Shown here piece by piece: positions 1-9,700 of a stretch of 64,000 bases of DNA. The stretch is from positions 31,918 through 95,917 of the forward strand of contig CACWIG010000001.1 of NCBI GenBank assembly GCA_902760955.1, given 5' to 3'. The DNA comes from an uncultured Ruminococcus sp. (GTDB taxonomy: Bacteria > Bacillota > Clostridia > Monoglobales > Monoglobaceae). The notes under the pieces are model-generated. The model was not told where the DNA came from. It was given only the letters and a program-made list of their open reading frames with translations, and ran no database searches. The translations under genes and the position numbers were made by a program. The first letter of the stretch is position 1, and each line of letters opens with the position of its first letter.

Positions 1-171
1 CCAATCCAAACCGCAGATAACTACACCGACAATCAAAACATAGACTATAACTGTGATTGTATTCTGTCTGACCTTAGCAAAGGTAGGCCATACAACCTTT
101 TTCATTTCTGCCTTCACATCTTTAAAGTAGTTAACCATTCTTGCAAAAGCATTTGGTTTTGTCTTATCCAT
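1..171 (-). CDS. secE: Preprotein translocase subunit SecE (3' end beyond window)
   Basis: SecE clamps and stabilises SecY in the Sec translocon of the plasma membrane. Reading leftward, the 57 visible residues begin MDKTKPNAFARMVNYFKDVK, followed by the family hallmark KAEMKKVVWPT before a hydrophobic segment (TVIVYVLIVGVVICG) that is cut by the window edge. The ATG at 169-171 has an AGGGAG Shine-Dalgarno. It lies 14 bp after rpmG, the usual rpmG-secE-nusG order, so nusG is expected just outside the window. Confidence 0.93.
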   Translation of the reverse strand, partial: MDKTKPNAFARMVNYFKDVKAEMKKVVWPTFAKVRQNTITVIVYVLIVGVVICGLDW

Positions 172-185
172 ATTAATAATCTCCC

Positions 186-335
186 TTACTTTGTTTCCTT
201 ATGCAGGGTGTGCTTTCTGCAGAAAGGACAATACTTATTTAATTCGAGTCTGTCAGGGCAGTTCTGCTTATTTTTGGTTGTATCGTAATTTCTCTGCTTA
301 CATTCAGTGCAAGCTAATGTAATTTTTGTTTGCAT
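186..335 (-). CDS. rpmG: 50S ribosomal protein L33
   Basis: This is ribosomal protein L33 of 49 residues, a normal length. It carries both zinc-binding CxxC pairs ([10 protein letters not shown] and [10 protein letters not shown]), so it is the zinc-containing C+ paralogue. An open frame extends 26 codons upstream, but the ATG at 333-335 has a good AGGTGAAG ribosome-binding site and matches the usual L33 N terminus ([13 protein letters not shown]). It is co-transcribed with secE. Confidence 0.93.
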   Translation of the reverse strand: MQTKITLACTECKQRNYDTTKNKQNCPDRLELNKYCPFCRKHTLHKETK

Positions 336-442
336 TTTCTTCACCTCATTATTTAGATTTAAAAAGCAATGCAAACATTTTTTATCAAGGTCAAGCATCG
401 CTTTCCACAACACAAATAAAACCTCTTTTGAGAGGTGTAATT

Positions 443-471
443 ATTATAGCAGATTTTATTAGGTTTGTCAA
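443..471 (-). promoter_or_regulatory. Sigma-A promoter of rpmG-secE
   Basis: On the minus strand there is a perfect TTGACA (466-471) and TATAAT (443-448) with a 17-bp spacer. A short hairpin (CCTCT/AGAGG, about 422-434) lies at the predicted transcript start, leaving a leader of about 100 nt before rpmG. Confidence 0.85.
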
Positions 472-646
472 CATATTTTTTTAAATAAATGGGAATTTAC
501 GTTGATTTACTATATATTGTTGTTTTTAGGATTGCGTATGTAAATATGTTGTATCTAAATCCATTGCGTTTTATAATATGAATTCAAAATAATTTTTTAA
601 TTTTGTGTATTGTAGGGCAGGGGCTTGCTCCTGCCGAGTAATGCGT

Positions 647-732
647 AAATTCAAAATAATTTTATTTGATTAATTGCCCAAAGCCCATACATTCGCCAAG
701 CCCAACCGCAATGAAAGAATTATTTTGAATTT
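647..732 (+). repeat. MITE-like 85-bp repeat (family D), copy 1
   Basis: The unit is about 85 bp with terminal inverted repeats AAATTCAAAATAATTTT and its near complement ending in ATTATTTTGAATTT. The interior reads ...GCCCATACATTCGCCAAGCCC... Related copies lie at 1299-1383, 5192-5276 (inverted), 48270-48356 and 63435-63519, with an interrupted copy at 44685-44805 and 3' halves near 21769-21806 and 25627-25666. Confidence 0.8.
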
Positions 733-1298
733 ATATATTGTAGGGGCGATTCACGAATCGCCCGTTTGTAGTGTCGGCAATAGCCTCACTTGCGTATTCG
801 TAGGGGACGGCGTCCTCGACGTCCCGCAAGCTCCCTTACGCATCTGTAGGGTTCGGCGTCCTCGACGAACCGCAGGATCCCTTGCGTATTTGTAGGGGAC
901 GGCGTCCTCGACGTCCCGCAAGCTCCCTTACGCATCTGTAGGGTTCGGCGTCCTCGACGAACCGAATACAGTTGCGATTGTAATTTACGTTATGCATTAG
1001 TGGGAATATATCCGCCAATCCTTCAATCAGCTTTCGCTGACAGTTCCCTCTACGCAAGTGTTACACTTGTGTTGGCAATTTCACATATTTGCGGGACGTC
1101 GGGGACGCCGTCCCCTACAAAAAGAACAACAATTATTCATTAAAATACTTTGATTTTCGGAACAGCAAACGGGACGTCGAGGACGCCGTCCCATACAGAT
1201 TTTTGGGGCAATAATTTAATGAAATTATTTTGAATTCATATATTACGGGGTATTCCGATTGGTTTTCGGCAGGAGCAAGCCCCTGCCCTACAATGCGT

Positions 1299-1383
1299 AA
1301 AACCAAAATAATTTTGTTGAATAATTGCCCTTCGCCCATACATTCGCCAAGCCCGAATGCAATGAAAAAATTATTTTGGTTTT
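1299..1383 (+). repeat. MITE-like repeat family D, copy 2
   Basis: This has the same architecture as the 647-732 unit, but with diverged termini (AAAACCAAAATAATTTT / ATTATTTTGGTTTT) whose changes are compensatory: CC at one end matches GG at the other. That suggests the inverted-repeat pairing is maintained. Confidence 0.75.
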
Positions 1384-1390
1384 ACAGGAA

Positions 1391-1470
1391 AAGGCATATT
1401 TGGTTTCATTGCCGCCGCGGTAGGCAAGGCGGAACAGGGTACGGCGATTATTCAAAACCAAATATGCCTT
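1391..1470. repeat. MITE-like repeat family E with 16-bp terminal inverted repeats
   Basis: This 80-bp unit begins AAGGCATATTTGGTTT and ends with its exact complement AAACCAAATATGCCTT, enclosing a GC-rich core. A half copy (CAATGAAACCAAATATGCC) is visible near 5163-5182. Confidence 0.75.
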
Positions 1471-1682
1471 AAATTATATTTAGAATTTCACATATTTGCG
1501 GGACGTCGGGGACGCCGTCCCCTACAAAAAAACATCATTTATTCATTAAAATACTTTGATTTTCGGAACAGCAAACGGGACGTCGAGGACGCCGTCCCCT
1601 ACAGATGTTATGGATAATTATAATGAAAAAATTTTTGACATACTGTAGGGGCGATTCACGAATCGCCCGTTTGTCAATATGC

Positions 1683-1714
1683 AAAAAAAGAGAGATCCGA
1701 AGATCTCTCTTTTA
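1683..1714 (-). terminator. Intrinsic terminator of the SLH protein gene
   Basis: On the minus strand AAAGAGAGATC, a TTCG tetraloop and GATCTCTCTTT form a strong hairpin followed by a T-run. It lies about 30 bp after the stop codon and could act in both directions. Confidence 0.88.
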
Positions 1715-1744
1715 TTATAAACTAATCTATACAATCAGTTTAGA

Positions 1745-4708
1745 TTATTTTACGTTGTACTTACCAAAGTCGTTAGCCTTGTAGATTACAACATCCTGTA
1801 CATCACCATCATAAGAGATAGCAAGTACGAAGTCCATCATACCAAGTGCATCTTCATCTGCAGCAACCCAAACATCATCAGCGTCTGCTCTGCTTACAAC
1901 CTTAAGTGTAGATGAGTTAGCCTGTTCGATAAGATCTTTGTCGTAAGATACATCAGAAGCAGCACCAACATATACGTTACCTGATCTTCTTGCAGGGTCA
2001 ACAACGTATACATTTACGCCATCGCCAACCTTGATTGTTTCTGAGTTACCATCAGCGAAGTCATATCCACCTGAAACAACAGGAGCATACTGAATCTTCT
2101 TACCTACTGATGTGTAACCTACAACAGGACCATATTCGTAACTTTCCTTACCGGAAATATTCATAGCTAATGTGATGTCACCATCTTCATCATGTTTGGT
2201 AATGTCTCTGCTGTATGCAGCAACTTTTCTACCTTCTGTAATGGTTGTACCATTGATAGCGAGCTTCCAAGCATCACCCTGTGCAGTGCTATCCTTGTCA
2301 AGTGCATCACCATCATAATCTGCATCTGTGTAAGCTGTAGCCTTAACACCGTTCATCCAATATGTTACAGAAGCTACCTTTGTTCCGTCAACTGTTGCTT
2401 CACCAACAGAGTCGATGATTGCAATGTTGCTTGAACCTGAGATACCGCCTGAAGTATTGAAGAGAACGAGTACGCCTACTGTGTCATCATAATCATATAC
2501 TTGAGCGAAGTCATAGTCATCAGCTAAAGCTGCAACTGTACCAACCTTAGATGCTGTCTTAGAAGCATCACCGTTAATTTCTTCTGCAACTGTATCGTAT
2601 ACCTTTTCGCCTGAAGAACCATTGATAAAGAATACGATTGTAGAATCGTCTATATCATACTTCTTAGTGCCAACAGCCATTCTCTGGTTGTCTTCGTCAT
2701 AAGAAGCTGCTCCTTCTTTGTTGAGGCACAATGAACCATCATCAGGATCATCCTGTGCGAATGTGATTGTCTTAATGTAGTTACCGCTTAAGCTATAAGT
2801 AACGAGCTTGTTCTTTAAAGCAGTTGCTAACTTATCAGCATTTGTAGCTGAAAGGTTTTCAACCTTAACAGTATCCTTTTCAGCATCTATGCTAAGAGCT
2901 GATGCTAATGTAGAACCTGCATTTTCAACTGTTACAGTTGTTGAGAAGTAAACATCACCAACAGCACCTGTCTTGTCAAGATACTGAACTCTGATGTTCT
3001 GCTTACCAAAGTCATCAGATGTAGCTACTGCATTAAGGATGTATGCATAAGCATCTGAACCTGTTGTGCCACCCTTCTTGTCATATGCTACGATCTTACC
3101 ATACTTGTCGATGTAGAATACACCACTTGCATCAGATGAAAGTTTTCCGCTGAGCTCAGCGTTTTCAGCTACATCATAGAATGTGCCGTCAATCATATAT
3201 TCCTTGCCATCTGCTGAAGATGTAGATGAACCAACTTCTGAAATCTTGCTTGAAATCTTACCTGCATCAATTACTTCTGCTACATAGTAGTCATTCTTAT
3301 CATTTGCAAGAACTGAGAGAACATCCCACTCTGTGAGCTGGGTGTAATCATAAGCTTCACCATTCTTTGTGAGTTCGATAATCTGTGTATCATCATCTTC
3401 ATCAAAGATAAGTTCAATCTTCTTGCCATCTTTACCTGATGGTGAATTCTTGAATGAAACTTTACCATTACCACTTACTTCGTCAACAACTGCTGCTGCA
3501 GCAATTTCTATTGACATTACGTTGTAAGTTGTTCCAACACCATTATCAAGAAGTGTGATCTGACCACTCCAAGTTTTGGTGTCTAAAAGATCCTTAACAT
3601 CTGATACTTCTGTTGAGTATGCAACACCATTGTAGAGAACATAGTCGATATCAACCTTTACATCAGTTGTTGAACGAGCAGAATCGTCTTTGTAATACTT
3701 GAAAGTTGTACCATCATAGTCATCAAACAAATCGAGAGAAACAGTGATTTCCTTGTTCTTGTTTGTTTCAGCTACGCTGAGAACATTGTATTCACCGCTC
3801 TTTGATGTTTCCTTAAGGTAGAAGGTAACTTCCTTACCAATTGATGCACCTGCATTTGAGCCGTTTGCATAAATTGTAGAAACCTTACTTAACTCATAGT
3901 TACTATAATCGTCATCAGCATTGAAGTCGATTTTGATTTCTTCTTCCTTATCTGTATCGATTGTCTTAGCACTTTCTAAAGTTGTAACAGCATTAGCTTC
4001 AACAACACCTGTACCCTTTACAACGCCGAGATCTCTTGTTAAGAGAGTTTCGAAATCATTACCGTTCTTACCATGGTAGATAACATACTCAGCTTTGTCA
4101 CCATAGGTGTATCTGTCCATAAGAGGTGTGTCGATTGCGTTGTAAACCAACTGAGCAACCTGACCTCTTGTAGCCTTAGCACCGATTGCACCGCCAACTA
4201 CGCCATCAAGAACGCCGTATCTCTGAGCTGCGAGAAGGTGACCTGCATAGTAACCGCCGTTATCCTTTACGAAAGGAGCATAACCGATAGCTTCAACAAC
4301 CATCTTTATAACCTGCTCATAAAGAACTTCGTCTTCAGGACCGAAAGTACCATCGCCGTAACCATTAATGATACCTGCAGCTGCTGCCTGTGCGATGTAA
4401 CCTGAAGCCCAGTGACTTGAAGGTACATCTGTAAACTCTGTTGCTGAGTTTGAAGCAGCGTTGATATTCTGCATTCTTTCAACGATTGCTGCTACCTCAG
4501 CTCTTGTGATTGTGTCGTTAGGTCTGAACACCGCATTACCGTTGTCATCTTTATCACCGGTTAAGATGTTGAGACTGCTTAACATTTCGATAGCTTCAGC
4601 ATAATTGTCGCCATCTTTAACATCAGTATAACTCTGAGCGAAAGCTACAGTGCTAACTAACATAGCGAAAACTGCTACTAAAGCAATTACCTTTTTGAGA
4701 TTTTTCAT
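1745..4708 (-). CDS. Large S-layer-homology (SLH) domain surface protein
   Basis: This secreted protein of 987 residues has an N-terminal signal peptide (MKNLKKVIALVAVFAMLVST, AFA cleavage region). Three SLH modules follow over about residues 25-200 (YTDVKDGDNYAEAIEML..TRAEVAAI; FTDVPSSHWASGYI..; a third with TRGQVAQLVYNAI), which in this family anchor proteins to secondary cell-wall polymer. The remaining ~780 residues are acidic, Asp/Ser/Thr/Val-rich and beta-type; I recognise no enzyme domain, so a structural S-layer role is the best guess. The frame is open to a TTG six bases earlier, but the ATG at 4706-4708 is 8 nt from GGAGG and is preferred. It has its own promoter and terminator. Confidence 0.88.
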   Translation of the reverse strand: MKNLKKVIALVAVFAMLVSTVAFAQSYTDVKDGDNYAEAIEMLSSLNILTGDKDDNGNAVFRPNDTITRAEVAAIVERMQNINAASNSATEFTDVPSSHWASGYIAQAAAAGIINGYGDGTFGPEDEVLYEQVIKMVVEAIGYAPFVKDNGGYYAGHLLAAQRYGVLDGVVGGAIGAKATRGQVAQLVYNAIDTPLMDRYTYGDKAEYVIYHGKNGNDFETLLTRDLGVVKGTGVVEANAVTTLESAKTIDTDKEEEIKIDFNADDDYSNYELSKVSTIYANGSNAGASIGKEVTFYLKETSKSGEYNVLSVAETNKNKEITVSLDLFDDYDGTTFKYYKDDSARSTTDVKVDIDYVLYNGVAYSTEVSDVKDLLDTKTWSGQITLLDNGVGTTYNVMSIEIAAAAVVDEVSGNGKVSFKNSPSGKDGKKIELIFDEDDDTQIIELTKNGEAYDYTQLTEWDVLSVLANDKNDYYVAEVIDAGKISSKISEVGSSTSSADGKEYMIDGTFYDVAENAELSGKLSSDASGVFYIDKYGKIVAYDKKGGTTGSDAYAYILNAVATSDDFGKQNIRVQYLDKTGAVGDVYFSTTVTVENAGSTLASALSIDAEKDTVKVENLSATNADKLATALKNKLVTYSLSGNYIKTITFAQDDPDDGSLCLNKEGAASYDEDNQRMAVGTKKYDIDDSTIVFFINGSSGEKVYDTVAEEINGDASKTASKVGTVAALADDYDFAQVYDYDDTVGVLVLFNTSGGISGSSNIAIIDSVGEATVDGTKVASVTYWMNGVKATAYTDADYDGDALDKDSTAQGDAWKLAINGTTITEGRKVAAYSRDITKHDEDGDITLAMNISGKESYEYGPVVGYTSVGKKIQYAPVVSGGYDFADGNSETIKVGDGVNVYVVDPARRSGNVYVGAASDVSYDKDLIEQANSSTLKVVSRADADDVWVAADEDALGMMDFVLAISYDGDVQDVVIYKANDFGKYNVK

Positions 4709-4828
4709 TCCCAAGTCCTCCTTAAAAATATAAATTTAATTTTTTTCCAACTCTAACTACGTCTGTTTACAACGTAGATAAGTCAACAACACATACCGAT
4801 TTGCAGTATAGTCATTAACTTATTTTAC

Positions 4829-4858
4829 ATTATAGCACCTTGAGGGTGTAAATGTCAA
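4829..4858 (-). promoter_or_regulatory. Sigma-A promoter of the SLH protein gene
   Basis: Minus-strand TTGACA (4853-4858) and TATAAT (4829-4834) are separated by 18 bp. Both hexamers match consensus, as expected for an abundant surface protein. The leader is roughly 110 nt. Confidence 0.85.
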
Positions 4859-5120
4859 TAATAATTTAAAATTTTAATAGTTTTGTAACAAACTTACCAA
4901 AAAATTTCAATTTAAGATCGTTTACTTAAAGCTATTTCCCAACAAAATGGGCTATTTTTGTTTATTTTGTGGCTTTATGCTGTGTTATCGGCAATGTTTG
5001 AAACAAATCCATATATCTTTTTGTATTATTTTAATACCACAGGCAAGATATGTCAAGTGATTTTTTTATTTGTAAATTTATTTTAATTTTTATTTTACCA
5101 TAACGTATAAATTATAAATA
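4859..5120. other. AT-rich intergenic stretch without a recognisable gene
   Basis: The stretch between the SLH promoter and the next repeat cluster is very AT-rich. I see no gene, RNA or strong hairpin in it. Confidence 0.6.
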
Positions 5121-5129
5121 TAAATATTT

Positions 5130-5540
5130 CGGCGGGAGCAAGCCCCCGCCCTACGACGGCGGCAATGAAACCAAATATGCCTTCGGACAACAAATTCAAA
5201 ATAATTTTTCATTGCATTCGGGCTTGGCGAATGTATGGGCGAAGGGCAATTAATCAAATAAAATTATTTTGAATTTTGTGTATCGTTCGGCAGGAGCAAG
5301 CCCCTGCCCTACAACATTATGTAATATGTTTCAGGGTATCTCTGACAAACGGGCGATTCGTGAATCGCCCCTACAAATATTCAGGAGAGCTTGCGGGACG
5401 TCGAGGACGGCGTCCCCTACAAATACGCAACGGATCTTCCGGGACGTCGAGGACGCCGAACACTACAAATACGCAGGAGAGCCTGCGGGACGCCGAGGAC
5501 GCCGTCCCCGACAAATACGCAAGGGAGCCTATATATTAAG
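5130..5540. repeat. Second intergenic repeat cluster
   Basis: The cluster contains family C palindromes (about 5130-5155 and 5288-5312), a family E half copy (about 5163-5182), an inverted family D unit (5192-5276), a family B palindrome (about 5350-5373) and three family A-type palindromes (about 5394-5420, 5441-5467, 5486-5512). The last two have changed arms. Overlapping reading frames of about 100 codons here are made only of repeat sequence. Confidence 0.85.
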
Positions 5541-5584
5541 GAAGAGATTTGGTTGTAACAAAAAAATAATTAATTAAATATAGC

Positions 5585-5613
5585 TTGAAGATGGTATTTT
5601 ATTATGATATAAT
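5585..5613 (+). promoter_or_regulatory. Sigma-A promoter of ispG-polC
   Basis: TTGAAG (5585-5590), a 17-bp spacer and TATAAT (5608-5613) lie just upstream of ispG, giving a leader of about 28 nt. Confidence 0.75.
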
Positions 5614-5647
5614 CTAATGAGTATATTTTATTGTGGCGGTGGTTTAT

Positions 5648-6682
5648 ATGAAAAAGGTATTTATAAATAACATTGCAATAGGCGGAGGGGAACCTATTGC
5701 GATACAGTCTATGCTTAATGTTCCCACAACAGATATAGGTTTGGCTGTTTCGCAAATCAACCGCTTATATGATGCAGGCTGTGACATTGTGCGTCTTGCT
5801 GTTCCCGACGACAAAGCGGCTGACGCTATGGCTGAGATTGTCAAGCAATCGCCATTGCCCATAGTTGCCGACATACACTTTGACTATCGTTTAGCCCTGA
5901 AGTGTATTGACAACGGAGTGAGCAAAATCAGGATTAATCCAGGTAATTTAGGCGGTGAGGAAAGAGCCGCCGCAGTTGCAAAAGCCGCAAGTGCCGCCAA
6001 CATTCCTATCAGGATTGGTGTAAACGGCGGTTCTTTAGAGGAAGGCTTATTGGAAAAGTGCAACGGTGACCTTGCTCGTGCAATGGTTGAGAGTGCGCGC
6101 CGACACATTGACATACTTAACAAAAACAATTTTGACGATATTGTGCTTTCTATGAAGTCCTCTGATGTTAAGACCACCATAAACGCCTATCGGCTTGCAA
6201 GAGAAGAGTTTGACTATCCCTTGCATTTAGGCGTTACCGAGGCAGGCACTACCGAAGCAGGCATAGTTAAATCGGCAATCGGTATTGGCTCGCTTTTAGC
6301 AGACGGAATTGGCGATACCATACGTGTTTCGCTGACTGACGACCCTGTGAAAGAGGTTGAGGCGGCAGCACAGATACTTAAAGCTCTTGATATGTACGGC
6401 GACTGCATCAACATTGTTTCGTGTCCCACCTGTGGCCGAACCAAGATTGATTTAATCAAAATTGCCAACGAAGTAAATGATGCTGTTAAAAATATTCGCA
6501 AAAAGCTGAAGGTTGCCGTTATGGGTTGTGTTGTCAACGGACCAGGCGAAGCATCAGATGCGGATATTGGTATTGCAGGCGGTGACGGCTGTGCAGTTCT
6601 TTTCAAAAAAGGCAATATTATCGGCAAAATTGCCGAAGATAAAATTGTGGAAACTCTTGTAGAAGAGATAAATAAAATGTGA
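5648..6682 (+). CDS. ispG: 4-hydroxy-3-methylbut-2-enyl diphosphate synthase (IspG/GcpE)
   Basis: IspG performs the reductive step of the MEP isoprenoid pathway, converting methylerythritol cyclodiphosphate to HMBPP with a [4Fe-4S] cluster. Starting at the ATG at 5648 (344 residues), the ligands fall at Cys259 and Cys262 (SCPTCGRT), Cys294 and Glu301 (CVVNGPGEA). This is the same spacing as the 270/273/305/312 set of the E. coli enzyme. The TIM-barrel start (IAIGGGEPIAIQSMLNVPTT) is intact. A GTG five codons upstream (5633) is possible, but GGCGGTGG sits better before the ATG. polC follows after 25 bp. Confidence 0.95.
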   Translation: MKKVFINNIAIGGGEPIAIQSMLNVPTTDIGLAVSQINRLYDAGCDIVRLAVPDDKAADAMAEIVKQSPLPIVADIHFDYRLALKCIDNGVSKIRINPGNLGGEERAAAVAKAASAANIPIRIGVNGGSLEEGLLEKCNGDLARAMVESARRHIDILNKNNFDDIVLSMKSSDVKTTINAYRLAREEFDYPLHLGVTEAGTTEAGIVKSAIGIGSLLADGIGDTIRVSLTDDPVKEVEAAAQILKALDMYGDCINIVSCPTCGRTKIDLIKIANEVNDAVKNIRKKLKVAVMGCVVNGPGEASDADIGIAGGDGCAVLFKKGNIIGKIAEDKIVETLVEEINKM

Positions 6683-6707
6683 GTATATTATTAAAGGAAG
6701 ATTATAG

Positions 6708-9700
6708 ATGCAAAACGGAATTTTAGACTTGTTTGACCGAGTGTCAGTTAAAGAAAGCTTTGCCCAACAGCTTGAAAAAACGGAAGTTATTTCGTGCAAG
6801 GTAGACCTTGAAGGCAACAGAATAGATATATCTTTGCTGTGCGACAAGCCCTTGTGTCGACTTGATTTGCTTGAATATTCAGACGCTGTAATGTCTGTCT
6901 ATCATTTAAGCGACATAGATATCAGCTTGAGTTTACCGAATTTTACTCCTGATGAGGAATATCTAAACGGCTTGATTGACGCTTTTTTATACAACTGTAA
7001 GGTATGTCAGCCTTTTCTTGCAAGTGCAAAATGCACTTTAGACAACGATACTGTTACAGTATCGGAAATCCTTGGAGGAGAAACCCTTTTATCTCGCAAC
7101 AACTTTTGCGAATTTATCCGCTCTGCAATATTAAAGGAGCTTGGTAAGGACTATGATATTGCTTTGGAATTTAAAAATATAGATATGGACAACTTTATCG
7201 CGGAGCACGACAAAATTGAAAGGGAAATCAGCGAAAAAAAGGCTGTTCGTGCTGTTGCAACAGAGGAAAATACTACGATAAAATCAGGGTTATTATACGG
7301 CAGACCCATACCCACACCTGCTGTACCGATTATTTCGCTGAGCCTTGCACCCGACGGGGCATCGCCCGAAACATATGTTATTGCAGGCGAGGTTTTGACC
7401 TTAGAAATCAGAGAAATAAAGGGAAATGAACGCTTTGGCGGAGGTCCGAGAAATTCCATTACCTTTGCTGTGGGTGATGACTCATACGCTTGCACCTGCA
7501 ATATTTTTGCTGATGCTGAAAGGCTGTCATCAGTTAAAAAATATGTGGCTGAAGGAAAGATTGTCAAGGTTTCTGGCACATATGAATTTGACAAATTTGC
7601 ACGCAAGCCTATTCTGAAAGCACGCTCTATTGAGCTTTTGGAAAGTCCGCCAATTCCAATGGACACCGCAGAAGAAAAGCGTGTTGAACTGCACCTGCAC
7701 ACAAAGATGAGTGCAATGGACGCTGTATCCTCCGCAGGAGATTTAATAAAGCGTGCCGCAAAGTGGGGGCATAAAGCTATTGCGATTACCGACCACGGCG
7801 TTGCACAGGCTTTTCCTGATGCACACAAGGCTGTATCTAATATAAAGAAAAGCGGTCAGGACTTTAAAGTTATATATGGTATGGAGGGGTATCTGATTAA
7901 CGATTGTGACTCGTCATCAGCTTTTGCCGCCCTTGACCCCAATGCTGACTACGTTGTTTTTGATATTGAAACAACAGGACTTTCGGCAAGCAACTGCAAA
8001 ATAACGGAAATCGGTGCTGTTAAAATCGAAAAGGGCAAGGCTGTCGACAACTTCTCTCAGCTTATCAACCCTGAGGTACATATCCCTGACAACATTACAG
8101 ATTTGACAGGTATTTCTGATGATATGGTTATGGACAAGCCTAAGATTGACGAGGTTTTGCCTAAATTCCTTGACTTCTGCAAGGGCTGTACTGTTGTGGC
8201 ACACAACGCCTCCTTTGATTGCGGGTTTATTCGCTATAACGCAACCGCTCTCGGTTTGGAATTTCATAACAAAATTGCTGACACTCTGCTTATGTCAAGA
8301 GAGCTTTTCCCCAACGAAAAGAAACATTCCCTTGACGCTGTTTGCGACCGCTTAGGCGTCAGTCTGGAAAACCACCACCGCGCTGTTGATGATGCCACGG
8401 CTACGGCTGAGATTTTTCTTAAGCTGATGGAAATTCACAGCAAGTCTTCATCCGAATACAAAGAAAAGAACATTAACTCTAACCCCGATATGATTAGGAG
8501 TTTGCCCAGATATCACATTATTTTGCTTGCAAAAAATTATGTAGGATTAAAGAATTTATACAAGCTTATATCCTGTTCAAACCTGAAATATTTTTACAAA
8601 AAACCGTTGTTACCCAAAAGCGTAATTGAAAAGCACCGCGACGGAATTATAATAGGCTCTGCCTGCGAGGCAGGTGAGCTTTACCGCTCAATAATCGGCA
8701 AAAAAAGCAAGGAAGAGCTTAAAAAGATTGCCTCCTTCTACGATTATCTCGAAATACAGCCTATTTGCAACAACTCGTTTATGCTTCGCAACGGCACTGT
8801 GGCATCTGAGGCGGATCTGATTGACATTAACAAGCAGATAGTTGCCTTGGGCGACAATTTGAATATTCCCACAGTTGCCACCTGTGACGTGCATTTTATG
8901 GACAAGTCTGATGCAATATACAGGCAGGTTTTACTTGGGGCGCAAGGCTTTTCCGATGCTGATGACCAACCTATGCTGTACCTTCGGACAACCAATGAGA
9001 TGCTTGAGGAATTCTCGTACTTAGGCGAGGAAAAGGCATATGAAGTTGTCGTTTCAAATACAAATATGATTGCTGATATGTGTGAAGAAATTCAGCCTGT
9101 TAAAGACGGCTCCTATCCGCCGTCAATCGAAAACTGTGAAGAGGACCTTATCAATATGTGTCACGAAAAGGCTCACAGAATATACGGCGAGGTTCTGCCC
9201 GATATTGTACAGAAGCGTATGGATAAGGAGCTTGATTGTATTACCAAATATGGATATTCCGTTATGTATATGATCGCTCACAAGCTGGTAAAGAAGTCAA
9301 ACGAAGCAGGATACCTGGTTGGTTCCCGTGGCAGTGTGGGCTCGTCATTTGCCGCTTTTTTATCCGATATTACCGAGGTAAATGCCTTATGTCCCCACTA
9401 TATTTGCCCCAACTGCAAGCACAGTGAATGGTTTGAACACGGCGAATATCCCACAGGCATTGATATGCCTGACAAGCTGTGTCCTGAGTGCGGTACCAAA
9501 ATGAAGAAGGACGGACTTATGATTCCTTTTGAAACCTTTCTCGGTTTTAAAGGCGACAAAGTACCTGATATTGACTTGAACTTCTCGGGCGAATATCAGG
9601 CAACGGCTCACAAATACGTCGGTGAGTTATTCGGTGATGAATATGTTTTTAAGGCAGGTACAATCAGCACAATTGCCGACAAAACTGCAATTGGTTTTGC

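Larger units (their letters stand above)
600..1680. repeat. Intergenic cluster of palindromic and MITE-like repeats
   Basis: I see no convincing gene in this gap. It is filled with repeat units of several families found again across the window. Family A has palindromic arms GGGACG/CGTCCC; copies include 800-826, 846-872 (diverged arms), 892-918, 938-964, 1092-1118, 1170-1196, about 1498-1524 and 1576-1602. Family B has arms GGGCGATT/AATCGCCC, at 740-764 and 1645-1669. Family C has arms GGCAGG/CCTGCC, at 612-636 and about 1266-1290. All three share an outer GTAGGG...CCG frame. Two longer MITE-like units (647-732, 1299-1383) and one more (1391-1470) are interspersed. Short open frames here are shadows of the repeats. 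Confidence 0.9.

Noticed and set aside
600..1680. Possible CRISPR array
   Set aside because: Units are palindromic, differ in core, occur in both orientations without regular unique spacers, and no cas genes are present.
5269..5577. Overlapping open frames of 87-102 codons in the 5.3-5.6 kb region
   Set aside because: They translate palindromic repeat units (GRRGRRP-like peptides that recur elsewhere in the window) and lack ribosome-binding sites.
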